Below are positions 1-8,872 of a stretch of 36,113 nucleotides of DNA, piece by piece. The DNA is from Chloroflexota bacterium. Lineage in GTDB: Bacteria > Chloroflexota > UBA6077 > JACCZL01. Numbering within the stretch: position 1 is the stretch's first letter; each line of letters opens with the position of its first letter. The translations under genes were made by a program, and so were the position numbers. The notes beneath the pieces are model-generated. The model saw only the letters and a program-made list of their open reading frames with translations, did not search any database and was not told the origin of the DNA. The stretch lies in the NCBI GenBank assembly GCA_030447245.1, contig JAUJPG010000014.1:62110-98222 (forward strand), given 5' to 3'.

Positions 1-1237
1 TCGCCAGCGGGGCGAGGTAGTGCGTGGAGTCGTAGCCGAAGTTGGGGATGCTGACGACATACGTTGCGACTCCCCAGCAGAGCAGCAGCGCATGCCCTCC
101 GGGACTGCCGGCGCGCAGCTCCCGTGCAGTCGCGGCTAGCGCAGCGCCGAAGCCGGCGGCAACCAGCAGCGGGTCGATCGGCAGCCTCGTCTGGCGAGAG
201 AAGAAGCTGTATTGCTCGAAGAGGCGGCGACTCACCAGTTCCGCTCGAAGCTCAAGCTCAGTCGGGACGGCGAGTCTCGGGCTCACCCGCCGTTGCTGCT
301 CCATCTCGTCACGCCGATGCTGGACCAACATGGCCGTTCGACCGATCGGTTCGGGGTACAGCAGCGGATTGACGACGACGAAGGCGAAAGCCGCCGCCGC
401 GGCCAGCGCGGTCCAGCGTCCTGGGTGAACCAGTTGGCGACGCCGCCACCAGGCGTGTGCCTGTTGGCCGAGTGCAAACAGCACCAGGCCGATGCCGCCG
501 AGCGCGCCGCTCAGCTTCGTCGCCGCGGCGAGCCCCAGTGCCAGGCCGCCCGCGATAACCGCCGCGGTCTCGCCGAAAGGCGACCGCCGCCCGGCCCTCG
601 AAGGCGGCCAGCCCTGGCCGCCTCCAGCGTGCCGCGCTGTACGCGGCAGGCAGCGCAGCGCCAGCAGCAGCGCTAGCAGGGAGAAGAAGGCAAGCGTCGA
701 CTCTGCCAGCGCCCGCGTCCAGAGTGTCGAGAGCAGCGGATGCACGAGCACCAGCGCCACCGCCGCGAGCCCAGCCACGGTGCCCGCCAGCGTATGCCCA
801 ATCAGATAGAGCAAGAGTACGGCGCCAAGCGCAAAGACGAAGGTGACGCGGCGGGCCGCCGCGAGCAGGTCAGGCCCGGGGATGTTTCCCGCGGCTCGAT
901 TGAAGGCCTGGTCTCTGCTGATGTCGTAGCGACCGTTCAACTGCTCCGGTCGCCAGCCCTGCAGCCACAACCCGAAGCCGATCGCGTATCGAGCGACGGG
1001 TGGGTGGGTGAGCACCAGGTAATGGGGCTGCCAGGCCGGGCCGAACAGCTCGCGATCGACAAACGTCGTCCAGAAGTAACGGCTGGTGGAGATCCAGCGG
1101 CTTTCGTCGATCGTGAAGCGCTGGGCCACTGCCGGCTGGCGCAGCGCGGCCGCGGCGACCAGCAGCACGCCGACGATCAGAAGCCAGTTCCAGACGGCTG
1201 CCCACCGCGCAGGGGCGGGCGGCCGGTCGGCACTCAC
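1..1237 (-). CDS. GT39-type (PMT/ArnT-like) membrane glycosyltransferase, C-terminus off the left edge
   Basis: An uninterrupted minus-strand frame of 412 codons begins at a GTG (1237-1235) and runs off the window edge. The first hydrophobic helix is at about residues 16-32. It is followed by an acidic DE pair at residues 44-45 in the first extracytoplasmic loop, the position of the conserved Asp-Glu of polyprenyl-phosphate-dependent glycosyltransferases (GT39/GT-C fold). Further hydrophobic helices follow, with an HPLLSTLWTRALAES-like stretch typical of the family. Such enzymes move a sugar from a lipid-phosphate donor to protein or glycan acceptors outside the membrane. The frame stays open upstream of the GTG to the neighbouring stop and no clear Shine-Dalgarno site is seen, so the start is uncertain. 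It lies 85 bp downstream of the PIG-L gene on the same strand. Substrate unknown. Confidence 0.75.
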   Translation of the reverse strand, partial: MSADRPPAPARWAAVWNWLLIVGVLLVAAAALRQPAVAQRFTIDESRWISTSRYFWTTFVDRELFGPAWQPHYLVLTHPPVARYAIGFGLWLQGWRPEQLNGRYDISRDQAFNRAAGNIPGPDLLAAARRVTFVFALGAVLLLYLIGHTLAGTVAGLAAVALVLVHPLLSTLWTRALAESTLAFFSLLALLLALRCLPRTARHAGGGQGWPPSRAGRRSPFGETAAVIAGGLALGLAAATKLSGALGGIGLVLFALGQQAHAWWRRRQLVHPGRWTALAAAAAFAFVVVNPLLYPEPIGRTAMLVQHRRDEMEQQRRVSPRLAVPTELELRAELVSRRLFEQYSFFSRQTRLPIDPLLVAAGFGAALAATARELRAGSPGGHALLLCWGVATYVVSIPNFGYDSTHYLAPLA

Positions 1238-1322
1238 GCCGGACGTCGTAGCGTCGATGTCCCGCCCACCCGCGACGGTCGGATCATCGGGGTGTCCTGC
1301 CGACGTCGTGATCGCCCGGGCC

Positions 1323-2021
1323 TCAGGCGTCGGTCGGTTGGCCGAGCGGCCAGCCGCGGAACGCTTCTTCGCGGCGGAGCATCTGCGTCAGATCCGTGGC
1401 CTTGTTGTTTCGGAGGAACATCGCGTGCTGGCTACGGTGCGCCTGAGCCACGGCGAGCTTGACGTCGAACCACGGGCTCACGTCCAGCACGAAGTCGGCC
1501 GGATCGTCGCGGTTGGTCAGTTTGTCGTCCGCGTTGGCACCGGTGGCGGCACACCAGGTCAGCAGCTCGGCCGGCTTCCAGGGGGCCAGCGCGGCAATGG
1601 CGGCGCGGACCGTCTGGTGCGTGTAGATGTGCTGCGGATGGCCGTACTCGCCGTTCGAGCCGTGGGTCACGACGATCTCGGGGCGCAGCTCCTCCAGGTG
1701 GGTTGCCACCGCCGCCCGAAACTCGTCCGGCGTCGCGTCGATCGCGAGTGCCTCGCCGTCGATCTCCATCCAGGGATCCACGAAGTCCAGGAACCTGATC
1801 TCGCGTGCGCCTAGCGCGCGTGCCGCGGCTCGCATCTCCACCTCGCGGTACTCACCCAGCCGCTCCTTCGGGCCAACTGGCGGCTCGCCCACTTCACCCC
1901 CTTCACCGCGGGTCGTGCAAAGCATGAACAGCTCGTTCCCTTCCGAGACGAGCTTGGCGAGATACCCGACCCCGAATAGCTCGTCGTCAGGGTGGGCGGT
2001 AACAGCCAAGACGCGTGCCAC
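1323..2021 (-). CDS. PIG-L family deacetylase (LmbE/MshB-like)
   Basis: This is a zinc-dependent N-deacetylase of the PIG-L/LmbE family, which removes acetyl groups from N-acetylglucosamine-type substrates. The signature AHPDDE lies at residues 9-14. The second metal motif, HGSNGEYGHPQH, lies at residues 120-131, with His131 as the expected third zinc ligand. Length is 232 residues, normal for the family. I chose the GTG at 2021 because GGAGGTGAT lies directly before it; an in-frame ATG 12 bp upstream (2033) would overlap that site. It sits between the MtrA-like gene and a GT39-type glycosyltransferase on the same strand, so a role in modifying a lipid-linked or surface amino sugar is a reasonable inference. 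The true substrate cannot be read from sequence. Confidence 0.88.
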   Translation of the reverse strand: MARVLAVTAHPDDELFGVGYLAKLVSEGNELFMLCTTRGEGGEVGEPPVGPKERLGEYREVEMRAAARALGAREIRFLDFVDPWMEIDGEALAIDATPDEFRAAVATHLEELRPEIVVTHGSNGEYGHPQHIYTHQTVRAAIAALAPWKPAELLTWCAATGANADDKLTNRDDPADFVLDVSPWFDVKLAVAQAHRSQHAMFLRNNKATDLTQMLRREEAFRGWPLGQPTDA

Positions 2022-2111
2022 ATCACCTCCCATTCGGCCCGGGTCAGTGGCCACTCCAGGAATGATGCCACAGCGCTGCCGACGTCGGGAGAGTGTGCTC
2101 ACCTTACGCGC

Positions 2112-2972
2112 TCAGTAGGGCCGTGACGGGTCGAGCGGGCTGTCCTGCTCGTAATGCAGACCGAGCCGCAACGCGGCCTCAGCCTTGGCGACCTCGCGGC
2201 CCAGGTATGCCGCGTGGGCCAGCTCGGTCACGAGTCCGAGACGGATGAGCGTGTGACAGACGTCTTGAGCCCGTGCGCCGCGAATGACCCGGCGCAGGAC
2301 TCGATCCTGGCTGTAGTGTTCGACTCGCAGCTCGCCCGCCGTCCGGTCCAGGAGAATCAGAAAAAACCCGGCCTCGTCGTAGCGCCAGGCCGAAGGCGGG
2401 TCCGAAGCCGCCACAACCTGCTCGACCTCGGACCGGTCCAACGCGCCGCCAAGGCCCGCGGCCTGGTGTGCGGCTTGGCTCGGTTCCGGGTCCGTCGGGG
2501 CCATATGGGCCAGCTCCCGGGCCCGGGTCAAGACGCGCTCGACGTCCCTCTCCCCGATCATGTCGACTAGCTCGACCTCCTGCTGAAAGTGACGCAGCTC
2601 GGACGCCCTGAGGTTGGGCAGAAATGGCTCCGGGCCTGGCGAGCCGACCACCCGCGCGGACTCGTCCAGACCGTGCCGATGCAGGCTGACGATCGTCTGG
2701 CCCACCTGGTGTAATGATTCGCGCCCGCACAGGATCAACACGCGGAGTCGTGGATTGGCGGCCAGGTTCTGAAGCATCCGCTCGACGCCGACGTTCTCGG
2801 TAAACACCCGACCCGCGATCGCGATCTCCGGCCGTCCGGCGAGCCGCGCGAGCATCGAGCGACTGGCCAGCGTGCAGACGGCAACCGGGCTGGCCGGATC
2901 GCCGAACACCACGTCGCCGATCACCGGCGGTGGCGCAAGCGCCGCCTGAGGGCCCTCCACGGCCTCGGTCAT
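2112..2972 (-). CDS. MtrA-like protein with C-terminal DUF4346 domain
   Basis: Residues ~20-150 resemble subunit A of methanogen tetrahydromethanopterin S-methyltransferase. They include PVAVCTL, a segment like AIAGRVFTENVGVER, LILCGRESLHQVGQ and VELVDMIGERDV. In methanogens this subunit holds a corrinoid through a histidine; the His in SLHQVGQ falls near the matching place by eye. Residues ~185-287 form a DUF4346-like domain, with YDEAGFFLILLDR followed by HYSQDRVLRRVIRG. There is no membrane anchor, unlike MtrA of methanogens, so a soluble role is likely. The ATG at 2972 overlaps the stop of the dynamin-like gene (TGATG) and has GGAG a few bases upstream, so translation is probably coupled. 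A TTG at 2975 is the alternative start. Function in bacteria is unknown. Confidence 0.75.
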   Translation of the reverse strand: MTEAVEGPQAALAPPPVIGDVVFGDPASPVAVCTLASRSMLARLAGRPEIAIAGRVFTENVGVERMLQNLAANPRLRVLILCGRESLHQVGQTIVSLHRHGLDESARVVGSPGPEPFLPNLRASELRHFQQEVELVDMIGERDVERVLTRARELAHMAPTDPEPSQAAHQAAGLGGALDRSEVEQVVAASDPPSAWRYDEAGFFLILLDRTAGELRVEHYSQDRVLRRVIRGARAQDVCHTLIRLGLVTELAHAAYLGREVAKAEAALRLGLHYEQDSPLDPSRPY

Positions 2973-4797
2973 CAAGACTCCGTCTGGACGCTGTGCGTGG
3001 GAGTCGGCCCGGCCGGTTCTTGATCCGGCCCACGTTCCGCGATGGTTGGACCGAGCAGCTCAATGTTGCCCCGCAGCAGCCGCAGGCGTTCCTGGAGGCC
3101 GCTCAGCGCCCGCTCGGTCCCGCCGATCCGGTCTTGCTCCGCGCGCACGAATCGGTCGTAAGGAGCCAGGGCATCGCGGATGCGACGCAACGAGGCATCC
3201 AGCTCGCGCTCGAATTCCGACCGCAGCGCCGACGTCAGACCCTCGCGCAGCTCGTCGGTCCGGGTTCGGAATTGCTCGAGCGCGCGGCGCTTCTTGAGTG
3301 GGAGGATGTAGAAGCCGATCCCGGCCATCACGCCGGCCGCGAGCAGGCCGGTGACGTCGGCAGCCACGGTGCTGGCCACCGCGGCCGTCACGGCCCCAAG
3401 ACTCACCGCGCCTGCCTGAAACGCGGTTGCGCGCGTGACCGTCTCGCGCACCGAGGTGGCGAGCTCCTGCGCCTCGCGCCGGTGATCGTGTCGCTGAAGG
3501 ACGTCCCGAGCCACCCGCCCGACCGACTGGAGCAGGGTGCGGCGGTCGTATTCGAAGGAGCCGGCCAGCCGTCCGGACGGCTCGCCTCTGGCCTGGCGCC
3601 CGCGCTCGTCAAGCTGCTCGGCGACGCTCTTCCAGAGCCGCAGGTCCTGGTCGACCATCCAGTCGATCAGTTCCTGGCTCAGGCGATCGATCTGCTCGGG
3701 CGTATCGGCGATGACAACACGCTCGAACTCGCCCCGGATGCGGTCGGAGTTGAACAGGTCGAACACGCGGCCGATCCGCAGCGTCTCGTCGAAGAACAGC
3801 TCCCCGCGCTCCCCCATCGCGCGGGTGACGTTCTCCAGCTCGCCCAGCCGTGGCTCCAGATCTCGCCGCATGTCGTCGCGGAACAGTTCCAGCTGGCGGT
3901 CGATGCTCTCACCCGCGCGGAGGTCTTCGCGCAGGATCTCCAGTCGAGCGGCCGCCGCTTCGTGTTGTTCGGCGGCGAGTCGATCGGCCACGCCGAGCGG
4001 ACTGAGCAGCTTCAAGCGCAGCCGCCCGGCGTCGTCCAGCGTGTCGTGCAGGGCGGCTTCGAGGGCATCGAAGCCACTGCTCTGACGGAGACGCTGGCGC
4101 TCAGCAGGATCGGGCTGCTCCTGTGCGGCGCGAGCATGGCGTGCCGAGATCGGGAAGATCTCGGCACGAAGCCGAGCAAGCGAGCGGCGTTCTCCTCGAT
4201 GAACCGACGCTGTGTGATCAGCTCGTCCGGGTAGCTGCAAGAGGTCGACCTTGTTCAGGACGACGACGACCTTCTTGCCCCAGGCGCGGATCGACTCGAG
4301 GAATGCGCGCTCGCTCTCCGTGAAGGGGCGGTCCGCCGAGGTCACGAACAGGACGAGGTCGCTGCGTGGGATGAACTCGCGCGTGAGTCGCTCGTGATGG
4401 CGGAGGATGGCGTTGGTGCCTGGCGTGTCGACCAGCCCGGAGGTCGCGCAGAGAAGCGGAACCGGCTGCCCAATCCTTACGATCCCATCAGGATCGACCC
4501 GACTAGTCGGGTCATCAGCGTGGGAGAGGACGGTGACCGCCGCGGTCGTCGGGGTCACACCCTCCTCGAGAACCGTCGCACCGAGCAGCGCGTTGACGAA
4601 CGCCGACTTCCCGGCGTTGAATTCGCCGACGATCACCAGCAAGAACAGCTGATCGAGGTCGGCGATGGCCTGCCGAAGGACGACCAGCCGCTCTTCGGGC
4701 ACCGCGGCTGCCGCGAGCAGCTCGCGCAGGTCGCCAAGCAGCCCGCGCTCTTGCGCGAGGGCTCGGATCTCCGCTCGTCGAGCAGCGCCCGATCCAC
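2972..4797 (-). CDS. Dynamin-like GTPase, N-terminal frame disturbed
   Basis: This is a large GTPase of the bacterial dynamin-like family. The P-loop GEFNAGKS is about 57 residues in, followed by the threonine-rich switch I (TPTTAAVT), G3 DTPG and G4 NKVD. Long helical stalk segments follow, then a hydrophobic membrane hairpin near DVTGLLAAGVMAGIGFYILP and a final coiled coil. Such proteins remodel or protect membranes. The main frame is intact from the stop up to about 4775. Upstream, the plausible N-terminus (DRALLDERR) lies in another frame, starting at GTG 4797 with AGGAGG nine bases before it, so one indel near 4770 is likely. The main frame alone stays open to 4945, but that part is not protein-like. 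The stop overlaps the start of the MtrA-like gene. Confidence 0.82.
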
Positions 4798-4805
4798 CTG
4801 GGCAT

Positions 4806-5011
4806 GCCTCCTGCGTACCATGCTGCCGCAGAGTACGTGTCGCCCCCGGCCGGCGTCGGTTTCCGGCGTCGTCCGCAGAAGTGTACGGGATGGCCGGGCG
4901 GATCCCCGCGGCTGCCCGCGGGGCCGTGGCGCGCACTCGCTCCATCTGATTGCCTGCGCCGGGGCGACGGAGTTCTCAGCCCAAACTGACTAGGTAAAGG
5001 AGATTCCGCAC
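4806..5011. other. Divergent intergenic region between the dynamin-like GTPase and the histidine kinase
   Basis: About 200 bp separate the two divergent genes and should hold both promoters. AAAGGAG at 4997-5003 is the ribosome binding site of the kinase reading frame. No clear -35/-10 pair or operator palindrome was recognised. Confidence 0.35.
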
Positions 5012-5794
5012 ATGCACGGGACACTCCGCCGCGACGAGAGTGCGGAAGGTATCGCGGACGTGGCCGGTCAGCCGCGGTCGAATGGACCGACCATGACGGG
5101 TGCGCGCCCGCCGCGAGGATACCCTCGTCAATGGTGCACGAGCTGCGGACACCACTGACGGCGATCCATGGCTACGCCCAGCTTCTGAAGCGCAGCCCCG
5201 CTGACTCGACAATGGTCGATCGGGCTGCCGACGTCATCTTGCGCGAAAGCTCTCGGCTTGGGGACCTCCTGAAGCAGCTCTCCGAGGTCGCCGAGATTGA
5301 CAGCGGCCCGCTCCACTTGGCCTCAGTGCGGGCAAACGCGACGGACGTTGTCCGAGACGTGGCGGAGCACGTCGGCAAGAAGGGCAGGGGCCACGAGGTG
5401 GTCGTCGATGGCGAGCCCGGTTGAAGGTCACCTCGATGCACGGCGGCTCGCGCAGATACTCTCGCATCTGATCGACAACGCCATCAAGTACGCGCCCGAT
5501 GGTGGGCGCATCACCGTGGGCATCGAGCGGGTTGCAGGCGCCGTTCACATCAGCGTGGCCGACCCCGGCATCGGCATCCCGCCCGAGGAAGAGGAGCACG
5601 TGTACCAACGGTTCGCCCGAGCGAGCAACGTACAGAGCGCCAACGCGCGCGGCCTCGGGCTCGGCTTGTACGTCGCGCGCGAGATCGCGACACACGCAGG
5701 CGGACACGTCTGGCACGAGCGCGGCACGCCAGGCGGGACCGTGTTCCACGTGGCGATCCCTCACGCCTCACCCCCGGTCAGCGCTACTGGCTAA
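5012..5794 (+). CDS. Sensor histidine kinase (HisKA + HATPase) without visible sensor domain, split over several frames
   Basis: The HisKA phospho-acceptor box VHELRTPLTAIHGYAQLL starts at 5134, and the ATP-binding domain follows with LIDNAIKYAP (N box), DPGIGIPPEEEEHVYQRF (G1/F) and GLGLGLYVAREI (G2). The two halves are in different frames; removing one G near 5418 joins VVDGEP to VEGHLDARRL. Upstream, REDTLVN sits in a third frame directly before VHELRTP, as expected for the normal approach to the H box, so a second indel lies near 5130. The best start is the ATG at 5012, nine bases after AAAGGAG, giving only about 40 residues before the H box. No membrane segment or PAS-like domain is visible and no response regulator is adjacent. 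It is either a soluble kinase or a 5'-shortened one. Confidence 0.7.
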
Positions 5795-6126
5795 GCGACC
5801 ATGCACCCCGGAGCGCGCCGGTCTTCGGAGCGACGTTCGGGATCAAGACGCGCAGCCCTCGTCCAACCAGGGTGGCGGGCGGACCGTCCGGGGGTCGACC
5901 CTGAGAAGGTGTTCAAGTCGCCGGTTGAACCTCCCCGGGCCAGCGCACTGTCCCGCCGACGTCAACCGCTCTCGCCGTCTCGGGCGCGAGCCAACAGCCA
6001 GGCGCGCGACAGGGGACGGCGGACCCGCCACGACCCGGCTCTGCCGGCAATCCGGCCAGAGGAGCCCGTCCACCGGAGCGGGTTGCCTGGGCGCCGCGAT
6101 CCAGGCGGGGCCGCTACCCTCCGCGG
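5795..6126. other. Intergenic region downstream of two convergent genes, no gene seen
   Basis: About 330 bp lie between the ends of the histidine kinase (plus) and the GH76 gene (minus). Open frames here have no recognisable motif and read like arginine/proline-rich noise. A short inverted repeat GTTCAA-N8-TTGAAC lies at about 5912-5931, without a T-run. Confidence 0.4.
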
Positions 6127-7368
6127 CTACGCCAGGTTGATCAGGTCTTTCTTGTCGTCTGCCCAGGCCAGACAGGCGTAAAGCTGCACCATTGCCGCTT
6201 GCTCGCGCAGCTTGTAGGCGCTGGTCCGCGCGTCGAACTTGATCATGTGCTTCTGCTGATTGTGGATGTTCTTGTCGTCCCAGACCTGGTCGGCAAACTT
6301 TTTCGCCGCCGCGTAGTAGCCCTTGTCGGACTTGACCGCGTGCAGGAGGAGAAGGTTGCGGAAGAAGAGCGAGTTGAAGATGACCGGTTGACTGTACCAG
6401 CCATAGCGGTCGAAGTAGGCGATCGCGGCGTCCGCTGTCTTGACCGCCTGCTCCAGGTAGGTCGCGTCGCCGGTGCGTCGGTGCAGGAGCATGCCGGCCC
6501 CGATCATCACACCCTGGTTGTAGCTCCATACACCCCAGTCGATGCTGCCGTCGGGCAGGATCTTGTCGGCATACACGTTGTCCGTCCGGTAGAGGTTGAC
6601 CCGGGTCCAGTCGTACGCCCGCTTCGCCGCCACGAGGTAGGCGTCGCCCCCCACAAGCTCGTGCAGGTGCAACGCCACCTTGGCGAAGCCGCCGGTCGTG
6701 CCGGCCCCTCGATCACGGTCCGGTCGGCGATCCCAGTCCGACCGGATCCAGAACACGCCGCCGGGCTTCGGGTACGCCGGAAACGGCGGGGAGGTGTGCC
6801 AGCTGGCCTCGAGGAACTGGTAGACGTCCAGCGCGCCCTGCAGCGGAGTCACCTCCGAGGCCACCTTGAACGTCGTGGGGTTCATCCGATGCAGCTGGAT
6901 CAGGGTCCGCCCGATCCAGGCGTTGTCGTCGTTGTAGCGGTCGCCACCGCCCCCGTACGGACTGCGCGGGTAGGAGTCATAGCCCGCTTTCGCCCCGCGG
7001 TAGTACCGCGACATGCCCGCGAGGCGATCGTCCACGTCCCCCTTGCCGACCGCACCGACCCCGTACAGGTCGACGGTCCCGGCCAGCGCCTCGTAGAACG
7101 GCCACAGGTACGCGTACGGGTTGCTCTTGCCACGCGGCGAGGTCTCGTTGTAGAGAGAGCCCTCTGCCAGGCCAAGATAGTAGTTCGTCTGCATCGCCGC
7201 GTAGAGCTCGACCGCCCGCGACTTGTTTCCGCTCACGTTGTGGGCGCTCGCGACCCTCGCCCCCAGGCCAGCGCCAAGGTCGGCGCCCAGCAGGGGCAAG
7301 GCAGCGGCGCCAGCAGCCATGCTGACACTACGGGCGAGAAAGGCGCGGCGCGTGTGGCGCTCGTTCAC
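6127..7368 (-). CDS. TAT-exported glycoside hydrolase family 76 protein (alpha-1,6-mannanase-like)
   Basis: GH76 enzymes cleave alpha-1,6-mannan backbones using a neighbouring aspartate pair. Here YNDDNAWIGRTLIQLHR places Asp147-Asp148 in the expected motif. Later (alpha/alpha)6-barrel features include FWIRSDWD, WGVWSYNQGVMIGA and a tail ending LINLA. The N-terminus TRRAFLARS (residues 6-14) followed by an alanine-rich hydrophobic stretch is a twin-arginine signal. The GTG at 7368 is chosen because AGGAGG (7381-7376) sits seven bases before it. Length is 413 residues. It is a single-gene unit with no neighbour on the same strand. Together with the guanylyltransferase and GT genes it suggests mannan turnover outside the membrane. 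A related unsaturated-glycan hydrolase is less likely. Confidence 0.85.
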   Translation of the reverse strand: MNERHTRRAFLARSVSMAAGAAALPLLGADLGAGLGARVASAHNVSGNKSRAVELYAAMQTNYYLGLAEGSLYNETSPRGKSNPYAYLWPFYEALAGTVDLYGVGAVGKGDVDDRLAGMSRYYRGAKAGYDSYPRSPYGGGGDRYNDDNAWIGRTLIQLHRMNPTTFKVASEVTPLQGALDVYQFLEASWHTSPPFPAYPKPGGVFWIRSDWDRRPDRDRGAGTTGGFAKVALHLHELVGGDAYLVAAKRAYDWTRVNLYRTDNVYADKILPDGSIDWGVWSYNQGVMIGAGMLLHRRTGDATYLEQAVKTADAAIAYFDRYGWYSQPVIFNSLFFRNLLLLHAVKSDKGYYAAAKKFADQVWDDKNIHNQQKHMIKFDARTSAYKLREQAAMVQLYACLAWADDKKDLINLA

Positions 7369-7693
7369 GTTGGTACCTCCTGTCACGTCGTCAAATCGCC
7401 GGACTTACTGCTCACTCATAGCACAGGCAGGAGCTCGCACTGATACGAAATGATGCCGCAGGAATTGTGCCATTCGCGGCCTTGACTAGGATGCGGGCTG
7501 TAGAGCGCCGGCACGCCTTGGCCCGCCGTGGATGGTGCAGCTTGCGTCCATCAACGCTAGCATTGCCCTCCGCGAGAGATAAGGAGAAGGCCCGCCGAAG
7601 CGGGCCTCCCAGTGCTGTGGTCGCCTCCACAGGCCTCCTGGAGCTTGGGGCCTGGGCTCGTGGCCGTCGGGGCTGCCGACCGCCACACCCGGC
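7369..7693. other. Intergenic region with the promoter side of the GH76 gene and a terminator hairpin
   Basis: About 320 bp with no convincing coding frame. It carries the Shine-Dalgarno site of the GH76 gene at its left end and the hairpin at 7588-7607 described separately. No confident promoter boxes were found. Confidence 0.4.
7576..7607 (-). terminator. Intrinsic terminator for the beta-helix gene
   Basis: AGGCCCGC (7588-7595), loop CGAA, GCGGGCCT (7600-7607) form a perfect 8-bp stem. Read on the minus strand it is followed by the T-rich TTCTCCTTATC, as expected of a rho-independent terminator. It lies about 90 bp past the minus-strand stop at 7694. Confidence 0.6.
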
Positions 7694-8305
7694 TCACGGG
7701 CAGGGGCCGGGGCTGCAGTCGTCGGGCGTGTTGCCCTCCACCCTCGTGTTGACCAGGCTCAGCGATCCGCCGACCTCGATCCCGCCCCCCTTGTAGCTGC
7801 TGGTGTTGGCGGTGATGCTGCTGTTGCTAATCGAGACCACGGCGCCCGGGTCGATGTCGATCCCGCCGCCATAGCCTTGGACCGAGCTGCTGCCGGCCAC
7901 ATTGTTGCTAATCGTGCTGTCGGTGACCGTCAGCCGACCGGTCGTCCGGATCCCCCCACCTTCGTTGGCCCGGTTGCCGCTGAGTGTGCTGCCCGTGACC
8001 GTCAGGCTCCCGGAGTTGCGCACGCCGCCGCCGTTGCTGGCCGTGTTGCCGGTGAGGCTGACGGCGCTCAGCTCGAGCGTGCCGAAGTTGCGGGCCGCGC
8101 CGCCCGAGTCGTCGCTCGGATTGCCGCTTCTGATCGTCAGGCGAGAGATGGCGGCCCGGGCGCCGTCGCGGACGTCGAACACGCGATCGTTGGTGATGCT
8201 GCCGGTGCCGTCGATGATGGTGCTGCCCGTGCCCTGTCCGGCGATAGTCAGATCGGCGCTGATGTCGAGGTCGGCCTGGCCAATGCCGGGCGCGAGCGGG
8301 CCTCG
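7694..8305 (-). pseudogene. Right-handed beta-helix (polymorphic-membrane-protein-like) protein, N-terminus missing
   Basis: The minus-strand frame encodes repeated short turns of the type GNTASNGGGVRN, GNRANEGGGIRT, NNVAGSSSVQGYGGG and ANTSSYKGGG. This is the hallmark of polymorphic outer-membrane-protein/parallel beta-helix repeats on surface or secreted proteins. The segment DLDISADLTIAGQG followed by STIIDG is the usual start of the helix after a CSLREAI-type domain, and it reads in frame up to about 8300. The frame stays open to 8386 but no longer looks like the family, no CSLREAI domain is found, and no credible start with a ribosome site exists. The in-frame GTG at 8182 would lie inside the repeats. 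The gene is therefore 5'-truncated, probably by a rearrangement near 8300-8330. A terminator follows its stop. Confidence 0.6.
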
Positions 8306-8321
8306 CCGGTCCCGGCAGCAC

Positions 8322-8530
8322 CCGGCCAGTCGCGCGCCGAGCTGGCCCGCGGGTACCTCAAGTTCGCGTACGACCTGACCGACTCGCTACTGCCTCAGGT
8401 CCGCGACGTAAGACGCATCGGCGATGCGATCCCCGCGGGCATCCGCGCGGCGGCCGTGGAGCTCGGCGCGCGAGCCCTCGACGAGGCCAGGCGGGTGAGC
8501 GCTGAGCTCCGTCGTGGGCTCAGCCGCTGA
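8322..8530 (+). pseudogene. Possible 3' fragment of a helical protein
   Basis: The plus-strand frame ending with TGA at 8528-8530 contains ARGYLKFAYDLTDSLLPQVR, then RRIGDAIPAGIRAAAVELGA. It reads like a balanced helical protein, whereas the same frame further upstream is only the antisense of the beta-helix repeats. No start codon or ribosome site is visible. It may be the 3' end of another gene joined to the beta-helix gene by a rearrangement near 8300-8330. I do not recognise a family, and chance remains possible. Confidence 0.3.
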
Positions 8531-8695
8531 AGACCTGCAAGACTCTTGGACCGGCGTCCACTGTCCCTCGTTGGACCACACCCGCGCCAGCGGGCGGCCG
8601 CGCCGCCCGCGGCACCGGCACGGTCGCGAACGTGTCGCCCCCGTGGTCGCGCCGAGTCCCGCTAAGGCGGGGCTGCTTCGCCCTGCTCGCTGCCC

Positions 8696-8872
8696 TCAGC
8701 GTTGTTCCTGCTGGATCCCGGCCAGCTCGTTGAGCTCCGCGCAGAGCTGCTGAAGATCAAGCCGTCCGTGCTCATCCGCGGCCACCGGTGTCCCGGTGTG
8801 GGACCCATCCAGGATCTGGACGAGGTGACAGACGATCTGCGTCAGCCGTGCGACCTGCTCCTCGGTGGTCAT
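8696..8872 (-). CDS. Small helical protein of 58 residues, unknown function
   Basis: ATG at 8872 has GGGAGG five bases upstream, a strong ribosome site. The product starts MTTEEQVARLTQIVCHLVQI and ends ELNELAGIQQEQR; it is short, charged and helical, with heptad-like leucines and one cysteine. No signal peptide or membrane segment is seen and I do not recognise a family. An imperfect hairpin AGTCCCGC/GCGGGGCT with a 4-base loop lies at about 8657-8676, past the stop, and may end the transcript. Confidence 0.5.
   Translation of the reverse strand: MTTEEQVARLTQIVCHLVQILDGSHTGTPVAADEHGRLDLQQLCAELNELAGIQQEQR

Noticed and set aside
5843..6529. Minus-strand frame overlapping the end of the GH76 gene
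   Set aside because: It is an out-of-frame reading of the GH76 C-terminus; Gln/Arg-rich and without motifs.
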